In this document: positions 9,311 through 18,993 of the stretch, one piece after another | How the letters are laid out: the number at the start of each line of letters is the position of its first letter | How positions within the stretch are numbered: position 1 is the first letter of the stretch | DNA from: Bacillus changyiensis | GTDB lineage: Bacteria; Bacillota; Bacilli; Bacillales; Bacillaceae | Reading direction: 5' to 3' | Assembly: GCF_027706145.1 (NCBI RefSeq) | Contig: NZ_JAQFWW010000002.1 | Coordinates: 744,001-808,000 of the forward strand | Length of the DNA: 64,000 nucleotides | Notes under the pieces: generated by a model | The model's input: the letters and a program-made list of their open reading frames with translations, nothing else | Databases searched by the model: none | What the model was told of the DNA's origin: nothing | Program-made: the position numbers and the translations under genes

Positions 9311-9324
9311 ATAAAGCGCTTTCA
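9311..9324 (-). promoter_or_regulatory. cre-like CcpA site before abn2
   Basis: TGAAAGCGCTTTAT on the - strand matches the cre consensus TGWNANCGNTNWCA at 12 of 14 positions and is largely palindromic around GCGC. It lies just upstream of the abn2 ribosome binding site, a place fitting repression by CcpA when sugars are plentiful. Confidence 0.65.
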
Positions 9325-9613
9325 TTTTATTTTTCACAAAACTTTTCAACCCTACAATTCATTGAGTAAGCGTCAGCTATCCTCCTTTTTTTGAAAAACA
9401 CAATGTGATTATACTGTAGTGATCATCACTTTTAAAAGAGGCTGAGGTCATAACTATTTTATGAATCAATGGAACTTGATCATATAAAATGAAATAAATG
9501 AAGAATTGACTTTGTAAAGTCCAATTCCAAAATGATGAGTAATTTTATATGTATGTATGAACAAAGTGTTCATTGGATTTATATATCATCATTACACAAT
9601 TTAAATTCAAAAA
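9325..9613. other. Non-coding gap between abn2 and pdp
   Basis: I see no gene here. A -10-like TATAAT (- strand, about 9410) lies roughly 120 bp before abn2 and could begin a long leader. An orphan AGGAGG near 9380 on the same strand is followed only by a three-codon frame. No conserved RNA structure was recognised. Confidence 0.4.
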
Positions 9614-9614
9614 A

Positions 9615-9645
9615 AGCGGCACACACCCGACGAGTATGTGCCGCT
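9615..9645 (-). terminator. Terminator of the dra-nupC-pdp operon
   Basis: A 12-bp stem (arm AGCGGCACATAC on the - strand, one G-U type mismatch) with a short loop is followed by TTTTTTTGAA. It lies 7 bp past the pdp stop codon. Confidence 0.88.
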
Positions 9646-9651
9646 AATCGC

Positions 9652-10953
9652 TTACTCCGTAATGACTGTATGCACAAGCTTTGGCGCCTCTGCTTTTTCA
9701 GTCACTCGGATATTGTCATAAACCTTTGTGATGACCTCATCAACATGTTCGCGGTTGGTATAAAGTGTGACGAGCGGTTCACCTTTTTCAACCGCATCAC
9801 CCACTTTTTTGCGAAGCATGATGCCGACAGCAAGGTCGATCTCATCTTCTTTTGTCGCACGGCCTGCACCTAACAGCATGGCAGCGACACCGATTTGGTC
9901 GGCAACGATTTCACCTATGACGCCAGCTTCTTTCGCTGGAACATCAATTTTGTATGCCGCCTGTGGTAATTTTGTTGGGTCATCAACGATTGAACTGTCA
10001 CCGCCTTGGTTTTGCAAAAAGTCTTTGAATTTTTGCAGTGCTTTACCATTTTTCATCACTTCAAGTAGTTTTTCCCGTGCCTCATCAAGCGTGTCTGCTT
10101 TTTTAGCGAGGACAACCATCTGACTGCCCAATGTTAAGACGAGTTCATGTAAGTCTGTCGGACCTTCACCTTTTAACGTGTCGATCGCCTCTTTCACTTC
10201 TAGGGCATTTCCGATCGCATACCCCAATGGTTGAGACATATCTGAGATGACAGCCATTGTTTGACGACCAACATTATTGCCGATACGAACCATTGCTTTA
10301 GCAAGATTGACTGCATCTTCATCTGTTTTCATGAAAGCCCCGGCACCTGTTTTGACATCAAGAACGATGGCGTCCGCGCCAGCAGCGATCTTTTTACTCA
10401 TAATTGAACTTGCAATCAGCGGAATTGAATTGACCGTTCCTGTTACATCGCGAAGTGCGTACAATTTTTTATCAGCCGGTGTCAAATTACCGCTTTGACC
10501 GATAACGGCCACCTTATCACGGTTTACAATGTCAACAAATTCGGCTTTAGAAAGTTCCACGTGAAACCCTTCGATTGCTTCCAGTTTATCAATCGTTCCC
10601 CCTGTATGTCCGAGTCCCCGTCCTGACATTTTGGCAACTGGTACATCGAGCGCTGCGACAAGTGGTGCAAGTACAAGTGTTGTCGTGTCGCCAACACCTC
10701 CAGTTGAATGTTTGTCCACTTTGATGCCTTCAATGGCAGATAGGTCGATTGTTTCTCCAGAATTCACCATTGCCATCGTTAAATCTGCACGTTCTCTGTC
10801 TGACATGTCTTGAAAATAAATCGCCATTGCCAAGGCACTTGCTTGGTAATCAGGAATGCTTCCTTCTGTATAGCCTTTGATGAAAAATTGAATCTCTTCA
10901 GTCGTCAATTCTTTTCCATTCTGTTTTTTTACAATGATATCCACCATTCTCAT
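9652..10953 (-). CDS. pdp: Pyrimidine-nucleoside phosphorylase
   Basis: Splits uridine, thymidine and deoxyuridine with phosphate into base and (deoxy)ribose 1-phosphate. The 433-residue length is that of B. subtilis Pdp. The thymidine/pyrimidine phosphorylase signature appears as '[18 protein letters not shown]' near residue 110, with phosphate-binding '[13 protein letters not shown]' before it and '[11 protein letters not shown]' after. The C-terminal alpha/beta domain is complete. It is the last gene of the dra-nupC-pdp operon, with 26 bp between it and nupC, and is followed by a strong terminator. Confidence 0.95.
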   Translation of the reverse strand: MRMVDIIVKKQNGKELTTEEIQFFIKGYTEGSIPDYQASALAMAIYFQDMSDRERADLTMAMVNSGETIDLSAIEGIKVDKHSTGGVGDTTTLVLAPLVAALDVPVAKMSGRGLGHTGGTIDKLEAIEGFHVELSKAEFVDIVNRDKVAVIGQSGNLTPADKKLYALRDVTGTVNSIPLIASSIMSKKIAAGADAIVLDVKTGAGAFMKTDEDAVNLAKAMVRIGNNVGRQTMAVISDMSQPLGYAIGNALEVKEAIDTLKGEGPTDLHELVLTLGSQMVVLAKKADTLDEAREKLLEVMKNGKALQKFKDFLQNQGGDSSIVDDPTKLPQAAYKIDVPAKEAGVIGEIVADQIGVAAMLLGAGRATKEDEIDLAVGIMLRKKVGDAVEKGEPLVTLYTNREHVDEVITKVYDNIRVTEKAEAPKLVHTVITE

Positions 10954-10979
10954 TTTGTCATCACCTATCCTTTTTGAGA

Positions 10980-12161
10980 TTAGTAAATCAGGCCAACAAC
11001 TGTCGCAGTCAAGAAGCTGACTAATGTTGCACCGTATAATAATTTTAGTCCAAAACGAGCAACGACATTTCCTTGCTTCTCATTCAGGCCTTTGACAGCA
11101 CCAGCAATAATACCGATCGATGAGAAATTTGCAAAAGAAACAAGGAAGACTGAGACAATCGCTTCTGTGCGACCGCTGAAATGGAAGCTGCCTTGGGCAA
11201 GCGTGTTCATCGCAACAAATTCATTTGATACCATTTTAGTCGCCATAATACTTCCAGCATTCACTGCTTCATGCCAAGGGATACCCATTAACACAGCAAA
11301 CGGTGCAAATATATAACCTAATAGTTCTTGGAATGAAATCCCTAAAACTGCACTAAAAATGCCGTTAATCATGGCAATAATCGCAACAAACCCGATGAGC
11401 ATCGCGGCAACAACAACCGCAACTTTAAAGCCATCCATGATGTATTCGCCTAGCATTTCAAAGAAGGATTGTTTTTCACCTTCCTGTACTTCCACCATAT
11501 CATTTTCTTTGTCTACTTCATAAGGATTGATAATTGAAGCAATAATAAATCCACCGAATAAGTTTAAGACAATTGCTGTGACGACATACTCTGGTTTAAG
11601 CATTGTCATGTAGGCTCCAACAATTGACATGGATACGGTTGACATGGCTGAAGCGCATAGGGTGTAAAGTCTTTGTTTAGGAAGTAAACCTAATTGTTTT
11701 TTTAACGAGATGAATACTTCGGACTGCCCTAAAATAGCTGACGCAACAGCATTGTATGATTCCAGTTTTCCCATCCCATTTACTTTGCTAAGTACGATAC
11801 CAATATATTTTATGATTAGAGGCAGTATCTTCCAATACTGAAGTATGCCAATTAGGGCTGAAATAAACACGATTGGCAGAAGAACACTAATAAAGAATGT
11901 GGACTCTTTCACATTCACCATGCCGCCAAAAACGAAGTTAACACCTTCTCCCGCATATTGCAGTAAATAGCCAAAACCTTGAGCAAACCCTTTAATAAGA
12001 TAATTCCCGACTTCTGTATTCAATAAAATATAACCAAGAATAAATTGTAGAACAATCATCACGATAACCGGACGATATTTAACTCTTCTTTTTCCACTAC
12101 TTACGATCCATGCAAGCCCTAAGACTACAACCAAACCAATGAGCCCAATGAGATACTTCAT
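10980..12161 (-). CDS. nupC: Pyrimidine nucleoside transporter, CNT family
   Basis: A proton- or sodium-driven nucleoside importer of 393 residues with about nine to ten membrane segments. Concentrative nucleoside transporter features are visible: '[21 protein letters not shown]', where the E..N and GQSE stretches bind nucleoside, '[16 protein letters not shown]' and '[16 protein letters not shown]'. ATG 12161 is preceded by AGGGGGAC. It lies between dra and pdp, so uptake is produced with the two enzymes that degrade deoxyribonucleosides. A cre-like site and a hairpin lie just before it. Confidence 0.93.
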   Translation of the reverse strand: MKYLIGLIGLVVVLGLAWIVSSGKRRVKYRPVIVMIVLQFILGYILLNTEVGNYLIKGFAQGFGYLLQYAGEGVNFVFGGMVNVKESTFFISVLLPIVFISALIGILQYWKILPLIIKYIGIVLSKVNGMGKLESYNAVASAILGQSEVFISLKKQLGLLPKQRLYTLCASAMSTVSMSIVGAYMTMLKPEYVVTAIVLNLFGGFIIASIINPYEVDKENDMVEVQEGEKQSFFEMLGEYIMDGFKVAVVVAAMLIGFVAIIAMINGIFSAVLGISFQELLGYIFAPFAVLMGIPWHEAVNAGSIMATKMVSNEFVAMNTLAQGSFHFSGRTEAIVSVFLVSFANFSSIGIIAGAVKGLNEKQGNVVARFGLKLLYGATLVSFLTATVVGLIY

Positions 12162-12183
12162 ATTTTTGTCCCCCTGGAAATGA

Positions 12184-12197
12184 TGTATTCGCTTTCA
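12184..12197 (-). promoter_or_regulatory. cre-like site between dra and nupC
   Basis: TGAAAGCGAATACA on the - strand matches the cre consensus at 13 of 14 positions. It is inside the operon, downstream of dra and 23 bp before nupC, rather than at the operon promoter. CcpA here could act as a roadblock, lowering nupC and pdp. Confidence 0.6.
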
Positions 12198-12210
12198 TTT
12201 TTACATTCCA

Positions 12211-12234
12211 TCAGGGAATCTTAAACTTCCCTGA
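12211..12234 (-). terminator. Hairpin after dra, possible attenuator
   Basis: Arms TCAGGGA (12211-12217) and TCCCTGA (12228-12234) form a 7-bp stem touching the dra stop codon. No T run follows, so it is more likely an RNA-processing or partial termination element than a full terminator. Confidence 0.45.
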
Positions 12235-12906
12235 TTAATATTGATCATCTGCTTTATTGTTTGTTCCACTTACAATGGAGACTCCTGCACTGGCACCAAT
12301 TCTGCTTGCCCCTGCTGAAATCATTTGTTCAACATCTGCTTTTGTTCGAATGCCTCCAGAAGCCTTTACACCAATGTCAGGGCCAACTGTTTTTCTCATC
12401 AATGCGATATCTTCAACGGTTGCACCACCTGTTGAGAACCCTGTTGATGTTTTGACAAAGTCCGCTCCTGCCGCTACAGCCAATCGGCATGCACGCTCTT
12501 TTTCTTCATCTGTCAACAGACATGTTTCGATAATGACTTTCACAAGTGCCTTGCCTGCGGCAGCTTCCACAACACTGCGGATATCCGCTTCAACGAAGTC
12601 ATTTTCACCATCTTTTAAAGCAGCAATATTAATGACCATGTCTACCTCTGTTGCACCTTTTTCAATGGCATCTTTTGTCTCAAATGCTTTTGTCTCAGAT
12701 GTATTGGCACCAAGCGGGAAACCAATCACTGTACAAACGTCAACATTTGTTCCTGCCAATTCTTTGGCGGCAAATTCCACCCAAGTTGGATTTACACAGA
12801 CTGAAGCAAACTGATAGGTTTTTGCTTCTTCTATTAACTTCTGAATGTCTAGCTTTTGTGTATGCGGTTTCAGTGCTGTATGATCAATTTTGTTCGCAAT
12901 CGTCAT
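12235..12906 (-). CDS. dra: Deoxyribose-phosphate aldolase
   Basis: Cleaves 2-deoxyribose 5-phosphate into acetaldehyde and glyceraldehyde 3-phosphate. The 223-residue protein is a class I aldolase TIM barrel. The Schiff-base Lys lies in '[14 protein letters not shown]', with the second active-site Lys in 'GVKASGGIR' and the conserved 'IDHTALKP' at the N-terminus. ATG 12906 gives the same length as B. subtilis DeoC; the GTG at 12918 would add four residues. It is the first gene of the dra-nupC-pdp operon and follows a clear DeoR-type operator. Confidence 0.95.
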   Translation of the reverse strand: MTIANKIDHTALKPHTQKLDIQKLIEEAKTYQFASVCVNPTWVEFAAKELAGTNVDVCTVIGFPLGANTSETKAFETKDAIEKGATEVDMVINIAALKDGENDFVEADIRSVVEAAAGKALVKVIIETCLLTDEEKERACRLAVAAGADFVKTSTGFSTGGATVEDIALMRKTVGPDIGVKASGGIRTKADVEQMISAGASRIGASAGVSIVSGTNNKADDQY

Positions 12907-12929
12907 ATCCAAAAGCACTTCCTTTCTTT

Positions 12930-12935
12930 ATTATA
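12930..12935 (-). promoter_or_regulatory. dra: -10 box of the dra promoter
   Basis: A perfect TATAAT on the - strand, 24 bp before the dra ATG. The -35 region, with weak TCAGCA or TTCAGC candidates, falls in the proximal arm of the DeoR operator, so repressor binding would block polymerase. Confidence 0.6.
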
Positions 12936-12953
12936 GTTTCAGCATAACTGATT

Positions 12954-12993
12954 GCTGAACAAATGTAAATTGTTATATGAAAATTTGTTCAGC
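12954..12993. promoter_or_regulatory. DeoR operator (11-bp inverted repeat)
   Basis: Perfect inverted arms GCTGAACAAAT (12954-12964) and ATTTGTTCAGC (12983-12993) with an 18-bp spacer. They lie between deoR and dra, one arm overlapping the -35 region. Arm centres are 29 bp apart, nearly three helical turns, fitting a multimeric SorC-type regulator such as DeoR. Position and symmetry are seen; binding is inferred. Confidence 0.75.
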
Positions 12994-13008
12994 GGAAAGT
13001 AAAGTAAA

Positions 13009-13028
13009 ACCCAGGTTGGTTTCCTGGA
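13009..13028 (-). terminator. Hairpin after deoR
   Basis: Arms CCAGG (13011-13015) and CCTGG (13023-13027) with flanking complementarity, followed on the - strand by GGTTTTACTTT. It lies within the short space after the deoR stop codon, so it probably separates deoR from dra. Confidence 0.5.
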
Positions 13029-13033
13029 CGTTT

Positions 13034-13972
13034 TCAATCATTTAAAAGTTCTTTCGCTGTATGTTGATCGATAATGAGAATATTGGCATATTTCCCTTTC
13101 AATGCACCGTTGATAGCAGCTTTTTTGCGAACCCCACCGGCAATCAGGATCGATCGTTCTTTCTCTCTTAAATCAGCTAGCTCAACACCGATTGTTCGGG
13201 CATCAATGGCACGGCTACAAATGTCACCATTTTCGTCATAGAAACGCGAACAAATGTCACCAACTCCTTGTTTTTTAAGAAGTGCTATTTCTGATTCGCT
13301 AAAATAACCAAGCTTGAATAAAAGCGCTTCGTCGCGAACCGTTCCGACTGTAAAGAGGGCGATATTCGCTTGTTTACCCAGCTCAATAATTCGCTTAATA
13401 TGGCGGTCTTGTTCGACCATCTGTTTGACTTCAGCATGATCAAATATGACAGGAAGCGGAAGATACCTCGGCATTGTTTGAAAAGCTTTTCCGAAAAGTT
13501 GAATCGTTTCCGAGGAATATGTGTTGACATTTGAATGACTGATCCCACCTTTTAGCTGGACGACTTCTACTCCTTTCACTTGTTTAGGATACATGCGCTG
13601 GGCAATTTGATACATGGTCGTACCCCAACTGACACCCACAATGTCACCATCTTTAACAGCTTCGTGCATAAACTCAGCACCATAACGGCTCAGATAGTGT
13701 GTGATGGTCGTATAATCGGCTGTTGGTGAAAAAACAACGTGCGCCTCAAGTAGGCCATATTTCTCTTCCAACATGGCGGCTAGGGCATCCATATCCTCAA
13801 ACGGATCCATTACACGAATTTGAACATAGCCTTTCTCCTTTGCAAACTGCAATAGCCTCGATACAGTCGGTCTTGAAATTTCCAGCTGTTCGGCTATTTG
13901 CTGCTGACTGTAATCAGACTGATAATAAAGTCTGGCAGCTTCTATACTTAATTGCTGTTTTTCCCTGTCCAT
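13034..13972 (-). CDS. deoR: Deoxyribonucleoside operon repressor DeoR (SorC family)
   Basis: A repressor of 312 residues. The N-terminal helix-turn-helix is at about residues 18-45 ('YSQQQIAEQLEISRPTVSRL'). A SorC-type sugar-phosphate-binding domain follows, with 'DGDIVGVSWGTTMYQIAQ', 'VQLKGGISHSN' and 'SILIAGGVRKKAAI'. In B. subtilis the equivalent protein is released by deoxyribose 5-phosphate. ATG 13972 follows AAAGGAGG at good spacing; an in-frame GTG three bases earlier is possible. The gene lies directly before dra-nupC-pdp on the same strand, with the operator and a hairpin between. Confidence 0.92.
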   Translation of the reverse strand: MDREKQQLSIEAARLYYQSDYSQQQIAEQLEISRPTVSRLLQFAKEKGYVQIRVMDPFEDMDALAAMLEEKYGLLEAHVVFSPTADYTTITHYLSRYGAEFMHEAVKDGDIVGVSWGTTMYQIAQRMYPKQVKGVEVVQLKGGISHSNVNTYSSETIQLFGKAFQTMPRYLPLPVIFDHAEVKQMVEQDRHIKRIIELGKQANIALFTVGTVRDEALLFKLGYFSESEIALLKKQGVGDICSRFYDENGDICSRAIDARTIGVELADLREKERSILIAGGVRKKAAINGALKGKYANILIIDQHTAKELLND

Positions 13973-14205
13973 CACATACCTCCTTTACATGTTGACATCT
14001 ACCAAATCCAATTGTTGTTTTAACCATATTATAATGAAATGTTACCAATAGTAAACCTGTTCAAACCGATTGATGAACCGCTTTGCACCAATAGTTTCCG
14101 ATTCCCTAACAATTCCGCTTCCTCAGTCTGTCCCTGTAGCGCCTAAGATCGATTTGCTATACACTTGTCATAGAATAGAAAAGATAAAAAGCGCGGTGAG
14201 TCCCA

Positions 14206-14892
14206 ATGTTTAAACTATTATTGATAGAAGATGATGAATCACTATTTGAAGAAATAAAAGAACGGTTGACTGGATGGTCCTACGATGTGTATGGCATCAA
14301 CGATTTTAACGAAGTGATGAAGGAATTTTCAGCGATCAAGCCAGACTGTGTCATCATAGATATTCAACTTCCCAAGTATGACGGGTTTCATTGGTGCAGG
14401 CTGATCCGTTCCCGTTCAAATGTTCCGATTCTCTTTTTATCCTCGCGCGATCAACCTGCTGATATGGTGATGTCGATGAAGTTCGGAGCTGATGATTATA
14501 TCCAGAAACCGTTTCATTTTGATGTTTTGATTGCCAAAATTCAAGCGATTTTTCGCCGTACCTATGAATATAACACGGAGCCAAACATAGTCAAAACGTG
14601 GTGCGGAGCAACCGTTGACATCGAACAGAACCTGATTGCCAATGAGCTGGGTTCCATTGAACTGACGAAGAATGAGATGTTTATTTTAAAGCAGTTAATT
14701 GAACAAAAAAATAAAATTGTCAGCCGAGAAGAGTTGATCAGAAGCTTGTGGAATGACGAACGTTTTGTTAGTGATAATACACTGACAGTCAACGTTAACC
14801 GCTTGAGAAAAAAATTGGATGCCCTGAAGCTCGGCCAATATATTGAGACAAAGGTTGGCCAGGGCTATCTGGCGAAGGAAGAAGGATCATGA
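14206..14892 (+). CDS. bceR: Response regulator BceR (OmpR family)
   Basis: A protein of 228 residues. The receiver domain (residues 1-115) has the acidic pair in 'LLIEDDESLF', the phospho-acceptor Asp in 'CVIIDIQLPKYDGFHW', Ser in 'LFLSSRD' and Lys in 'IQKPFHF'. The C-terminal winged helix spans about 135-225. The protein resembles B. subtilis BceR closely, more than YxdJ, which sits at this place in B. subtilis. Partner kinase bceS overlaps its end by four bases. It should activate bceAB through the inverted repeat at 15897-15910 when peptide antibiotics such as bacitracin are sensed. Confidence 0.88.
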   Translation: MFKLLLIEDDESLFEEIKERLTGWSYDVYGINDFNEVMKEFSAIKPDCVIIDIQLPKYDGFHWCRLIRSRSNVPILFLSSRDQPADMVMSMKFGADDYIQKPFHFDVLIAKIQAIFRRTYEYNTEPNIVKTWCGATVDIEQNLIANELGSIELTKNEMFILKQLIEQKNKIVSREELIRSLWNDERFVSDNTLTVNVNRLRKKLDALKLGQYIETKVGQGYLAKEEGS

Positions 14893-15899
14893 CAATGCTG
14901 AAAGCGTTTTTGACCGAAAGACGAAGCTGGATTATCATGTTTTTTTTACAGCAGGTTTTCCTTCTGTTTATCGCTTATGTCGATTCATCCATCCCTTTTA
15001 CGCCCATCCTTTATACTGTTTATTTGTCTTTTTTGATATGGATTGTTTTTGTATTTGTCCGCTTCAACAAAGAAACGAAATTTTATAAAAGTCTTGAAAA
15101 ATGGGAAAACAACCTTGATGTAAAAAAAATTGATGAAGCAGAGACGCCTTTTGAATCGATGATTGAAAAAAGCATCACCGGACAGACAGAACAGTTGAAA
15201 CGGCAGGCAGTACTGCACAGCTTAGCTTTAGAGAATGAAAAAGACGAATTGATGGCTTGGATACATGAAGTAAAAACACCGCTGACCGCTATGCATTTAA
15301 TCATTGAGAGAATGGAAGATCAAACGGTGAAAAACCAGCTTGATTATGAATGGCTGCGCATTCATCTGCTACTTGATCGGCAACTCCACCAAAAACGGAT
15401 GACATTTATCGAAAATGACTTGTCACTTGAAGTCCTTGAGCTCAAGCCATTAATATTTAAAGAAATAAGAGATTTGCAAACATGGTGTATTCAAAAGGGT
15501 ATCGGATTTGATATACAGCTGAAGGCAGTGGCAGTTCTCAGCGATGCGAAATGGCTGGCTTTTATTATCAGACAGCTGCTGACCAATGCGGTGAAGTACA
15601 GTAAAGCATCTGATATTCTGATTCGAAGCTATGTACAAGATGAACGGATTCACCTTAAAGTTCAAGACTTTGGACGAGGTATTGATCCTAAAGATATATC
15701 TCGTGTGTTTGACAAAGGCTTTACATCAACAAAGGAACATCATAACAATGCGGCTACAGGAATGGGGCTGTACCTTGCAAAAAAAGCGGCAAAGCCGCTA
15801 GCGATACAGATTAAGGTAAACTCTTCTCTTGGTGCGGGCACAACTTTTATACTAACTTTTCCAAAACGAAATGCATTTGAACGAGTGATCAGCATGTGA
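14889..15899 (+). CDS. bceS: Sensor histidine kinase BceS
   Basis: A kinase of 336 residues. Two membrane segments (about residues 15-35 and 38-58) have almost no extracellular loop, the mark of intramembrane-sensing kinases. The phospho-acceptor His is in '[14 protein letters not shown]' near residue 124. The N box '[13 protein letters not shown]' and the G boxes 'DFGRGIDP' and '[10 protein letters not shown]' are intact. Kinases of this type do not bind the antibiotic themselves; they read flux through the partner transporter BceAB. The start overlaps bceR (ATGA). The stop codon lies inside the BceR-type operator that precedes bceA. Confidence 0.88.
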   Translation: MTMLKAFLTERRSWIIMFFLQQVFLLFIAYVDSSIPFTPILYTVYLSFLIWIVFVFVRFNKETKFYKSLEKWENNLDVKKIDEAETPFESMIEKSITGQTEQLKRQAVLHSLALENEKDELMAWIHEVKTPLTAMHLIIERMEDQTVKNQLDYEWLRIHLLLDRQLHQKRMTFIENDLSLEVLELKPLIFKEIRDLQTWCIQKGIGFDIQLKAVAVLSDAKWLAFIIRQLLTNAVKYSKASDILIRSYVQDERIHLKVQDFGRGIDPKDISRVFDKGFTSTKEHHNNAATGMGLYLAKKAAKPLAIQIKVNSSLGAGTTFILTFPKRNAFERVISM

Positions 15900-15910
15900 C
15901 AAAGATGTCA
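15897..15910. promoter_or_regulatory. BceR-type operator on the bceS stop codon
   Basis: TGACAAAGATGTCA fits the Bce-family operator pattern TNACA-N4-TGTNA. It is the core of a larger 9-bp-arm repeat (15892-15915). Its first three bases are the bceS stop codon. The repeat is followed by TTTTCTTTTTT, so the transcript could also fold it into a terminator; the DNA may work both ways. It lies about 100 bp before bceA. Confidence 0.7.
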
Positions 15911-15941
15911 CATGCTTTTCTTTTTTGTTCGTTTAATCGAG

Positions 15942-15969
15942 GGAAAGTTCCGGCTTTCCTTTCTATAAT
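15942..15969 (+). promoter_or_regulatory. bceA: bceAB promoter with inverted repeat in the -35 region
   Basis: A perfect TATAAT at 15964-15969 lacks a recognisable -35 box, fitting an activator-dependent promoter. Where the -35 would be lies an inverted repeat GGAAAG-N6-CTTTCC (15942-15959). It may be a second binding site for BceR or for another regulator. The bceA ATG is 37 bp downstream. Confidence 0.55.
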
Positions 15970-16006
15970 AAAAATAATGACTACTACAAAAAGGAGTTTA
16001 ATCGAA

Positions 16007-16768
16007 ATGACGATTTTAGAGGCGAATAAAGTTCGAAAAAGCTATGGAAATAAGTTTAATAAACAAGAAGTATTAAAGGGTATCGATATTTCTATCGAGA
16101 AAGGTGAATTTGTCGGCATTATGGGTCCGTCAGGCTCTGGTAAAACGACTTTGCTTAATGTACTATCATCTATTGATCATGTGAGCGGCGGAACGATTAT
16201 GATCGATCAGGTTGAGATGACCAATATGAAGGAAAAACAACTTGCTGAATTTCGCAAACAGCATTTAGGTTTTATTTTTCAAGAATACAACTTGCTTGAT
16301 ACGTTGACAGTGAAGGAAAATATTCTTCTGCCGTTGTCCATTACAAACATGCCCAAAAAACAAGCCCATCAAAAATTTGAAGAAGTAGCAAAGGAATTAG
16401 GTATTTACGAGTTGCGGGATAAATATCCGGGTGAAATTTCCGGTGGACAAAAACAGCGCACATCAGCAGCCAGAGCGTTTATTCATGAACCAAGCATTAT
16501 TTTTGCTGATGAGCCGACAGGTGCTCTCGACTCGAAATCCGCCTCAGACTTGCTGAATAAACTGAGCCAATTAAATGAAAGACGAAACGCCACGATTGTA
16601 ATGGTTACCCATGATCCGGTCGCTGCTAGTTACTGTAGCCGAGTAGTTTTTATAAAAGATGGCCAAATATATACACAGCTGAATAAGGGAGTTCAGGACA
16701 GGCAAATGTTCTTTGAGGATATCATGAAAACGCAAGGTGTATTGGGTGGGGTTCAGCATGAGCATTAA
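16007..16768 (+). CDS. bceA: Bacitracin-type export ABC transporter ATPase BceA
   Basis: The nucleotide-binding subunit, 253 residues. Walker A is '[10 protein letters not shown]' near residue 42, the Q loop 'FIFQEYNLL', the ABC signature appears as 'ISGGQKQR', Walker B as 'IIFADEP' and the H loop as 'MVTHDP'. The sequence through its C-terminal 'GGVQHEH' matches B. subtilis BceA. ATG 16007 is chosen because AAGGAG lies ten bases upstream and a promoter precedes it. With BceB it frees lipid-cycle intermediates from bacitracin-like antibiotics and signals to BceS. It overlaps bceB by 11 bases. Confidence 0.9.
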   Translation: MTILEANKVRKSYGNKFNKQEVLKGIDISIEKGEFVGIMGPSGSGKTTLLNVLSSIDHVSGGTIMIDQVEMTNMKEKQLAEFRKQHLGFIFQEYNLLDTLTVKENILLPLSITNMPKKQAHQKFEEVAKELGIYELRDKYPGEISGGQKQRTSAARAFIHEPSIIFADEPTGALDSKSASDLLNKLSQLNERRNATIVMVTHDPVAASYCSRVVFIKDGQIYTQLNKGVQDRQMFFEDIMKTQGVLGGVQHEH

Positions 16769-18695
16769 TCAGCTAATTTTTCGCAACCTGAAAAAAAACA
16801 TCCGGAATTATTACCTTTATGTATTTGCGTTAATCTTTAGCATGGGCCTTTATTTTGCTTTTGTTACACTTCAGTATGATTCGGCACTCAATGAAGTGAA
16901 GGCATCGATAAAAGGCGCAGCTGGTTTGAAAGCAGCTTCCATTCTTCTTGTCGTAATAGTGGCCGTATTTATTTTATATGCCAATACGATTTTTATTAAG
17001 AGACGGAGCAAAGAAATCGGTTTATTCCAATTAATTGGCATGAGGAAGCAAAAAATCTTCCGAATCTTAAGTTTGGAAAATATCATGCTTTATTTCGGCT
17101 CCTTGTTCATCGGGGTGTTTGCCGGATTTTCAATATCAAAGCTTTTGCTTATGATTTTGTTTAAAATATTAGATATTAAAGCTGAAGCAAAATTGCATTT
17201 TTCTGGGGAAGCACTTGTGCAAACCATCATTGTATTTTGTGGAATCTATCTTTTGGTAATGGTGATGAATTATGCGTTTATTAAAAAGCAAAGCATTTTA
17301 TCTTTGTTTAAAGCGACATCATCTACAGAAGATAAAGTCAAGCGAATATCCATTCTCCAAATGATCGTCGGTTTGCTGGGCATCTTGTTGATTTTGGCGG
17401 GATATTATATATCAACTGAACTGTTCAGCGGAAAATTCAAGTCCATTAATGAGTTGTTTTATGCGATGAGCTTTATTCTCGGATCTGTCATCATCGGCAC
17501 ATATCTCTTTTATAAAGGGTCGGTCAGCTTTGTCTCCAATATCATTCGTAAAAGCAAGGGAGGTTACTTGAATATTTACGAAGTGTTGTCCCTTTCATCC
17601 ATTATGTTCCGGATGAAATCCAGCGCCCTTTTATTAACGATTATCACGACCGTCATGGCATTAGCAATCGGTTTATTATCGTTGAGCTATATTTCCTATT
17701 ACTCCGCAGAGAAAACAGCTGAAGAAAACGTAGCAGCTGATTTCGCCATGACAAATCAAAAGGATGCAAAACAGTTTGAGCATTTATTGGACGAGGACAA
17801 CATTTCCTACAGTAAAAAAGAAATTCATGTCGTACAAACGGCTGTCAATATGGACCAGATTATAAAAGGAGGTAAAAAAAATACGTCTGTAGATCCGAAA
17901 AAATCTCGGCTTGCCGTAGTTAGCGATCAAGAGATTGACGGGATGGACGTGTCGCAAGAAGATGTGATGTTATCAGGCTATTCAGACCTGCTTCAAAAAT
18001 TTATGGCTTTTAAAGAGACTGGAACCATTAAAGTAAAGAGCCAGCATGAGACAATATCATTAAACTTTTTAGGGATTAAAAAGGAATCCCTCTTATCCTA
18101 CAACTTCACAGGAGGCTCACCTATTGCTATTGTGGATGATGCACTGTTCAAACGTCTGAGCCATGACAAAGATCCGAAATTACAGGGAAAACTGAGTCTT
18201 TATATCGGAATTAATTTAAAATCTAAAGACCAGCTTCAACATGCAAATGAACTGTTTGCAAAAGTGAATCAAAATGATCAACATTTATCATTCCTTGATA
18301 CCTTTAACAAGCAAAGATCGACTTTCGGCCTGATCATGTTTATCGTCGGCTTTTTAGGCCTCACATTTCTGATCACATCAGGATGTATCCTTTATTTTAA
18401 ACAAATGGACGAAAGCGAAGATGAAAAACCGAATTACACCATTTTGAGAAAACTTGGTTTCACACGGGGGGATTTACTGAAGGGGATACGAATCAAACAA
18501 GTCTACAACTTTGGTATTCCATTAGTCATCGGTCTGCTTCACAGCTACTTTGCTGTCCAATCCGGCTGGTTCTTATTTGGATCAGAGCTATGGACACCGA
18601 TGGTTATTGTCATGGTGTTGTACACCAGTCTATACTCTATTTTTGGTTTGTTGTCTGTCCTTTATTATAAAAAGGTGATTAAGTCCGCATTGTAA
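16758..18695 (+). CDS. bceB: Bce-type ABC transporter permease BceB
   Basis: The permease has 645 residues, about the length of B. subtilis BceB. Ten membrane segments are expected; between the seventh and eighth lies a large extracellular domain, roughly residues 305-520, that recognises the antibiotic complex. FtsX-type domains flank it ('[20 protein letters not shown]' and '[16 protein letters not shown]'). ATG 16758 overlaps the end of bceA and is preceded by GGTGGGG. The C-terminal stretch '[15 protein letters not shown]' is typical. A strong terminator follows, and no small YxeA-like gene is present. Confidence 0.9.
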   Translation: MSINQLIFRNLKKNIRNYYLYVFALIFSMGLYFAFVTLQYDSALNEVKASIKGAAGLKAASILLVVIVAVFILYANTIFIKRRSKEIGLFQLIGMRKQKIFRILSLENIMLYFGSLFIGVFAGFSISKLLLMILFKILDIKAEAKLHFSGEALVQTIIVFCGIYLLVMVMNYAFIKKQSILSLFKATSSTEDKVKRISILQMIVGLLGILLILAGYYISTELFSGKFKSINELFYAMSFILGSVIIGTYLFYKGSVSFVSNIIRKSKGGYLNIYEVLSLSSIMFRMKSSALLLTIITTVMALAIGLLSLSYISYYSAEKTAEENVAADFAMTNQKDAKQFEHLLDEDNISYSKKEIHVVQTAVNMDQIIKGGKKNTSVDPKKSRLAVVSDQEIDGMDVSQEDVMLSGYSDLLQKFMAFKETGTIKVKSQHETISLNFLGIKKESLLSYNFTGGSPIAIVDDALFKRLSHDKDPKLQGKLSLYIGINLKSKDQLQHANELFAKVNQNDQHLSFLDTFNKQRSTFGLIMFIVGFLGLTFLITSGCILYFKQMDESEDEKPNYTILRKLGFTRGDLLKGIRIKQVYNFGIPLVIGLLHSYFAVQSGWFLFGSELWTPMVIVMVLYTSLYSIFGLLSVLYYKKVIKSAL

Positions 18696-18723
18696 CCCAG
18701 ACATATTTGTCTATTCCAATAGG

Positions 18724-18761
18724 ACGACCAGAAAGTCAGCTTTTACTGGCTTTCTGGTCGT
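18724..18761 (+). terminator. Terminator after bceB
   Basis: A 12-bp stem (arm ACGACCAGAAAG, complement at 18750-18761), extendable inward with one wobble, is followed by TTTTTAAC. It lies 30 bp past the bceB stop codon. Confidence 0.9.
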
Positions 18762-18766
18762 TTTTT

Positions 18767-18991
18767 AACAAGAATTTTTATAATGATAACAAAAAAAGAA
18801 GTCTAGGCTCTACCTCGTCTGCATGGTAACACTAGTCGAAGGAAAATAAAGATTCAAGAAGCGAGCTAAGTTAGCTTAATAGCAAAGTAGCCCATCTTAC
18901 TGTCCCAAGAGAATCTATACTTGGATGACCATTCCTGAAAATATCCCGTTTCTAATCCTTCCAATGACAACCAAGACAATGCTAAAAAATC
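18767..18991. other. Non-coding gap between bceB and iolG
   Basis: No gene, repeat or clear promoter is visible on either strand. In B. subtilis the distal genes iolH, iolI and iolJ would follow iolG at this end of the operon. No residue of them could be recognised by eye. Confidence 0.4.
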
Positions 18992-18993
18992 CT

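Noticed and set aside
9375..9390. AGGAGG before abn2 as the binding site of a leader peptide
   Set aside because: Only a three-codon frame follows, so no peptide can be supported.
12257..12814. A 185-codon open frame on the + strand opposite dra
   Set aside because: It lies wholly antisense to a clear deoxyribose-phosphate aldolase gene, has low-complexity composition rich in Ser, Ala and Thr, and no ribosome binding site. It is a shadow frame.
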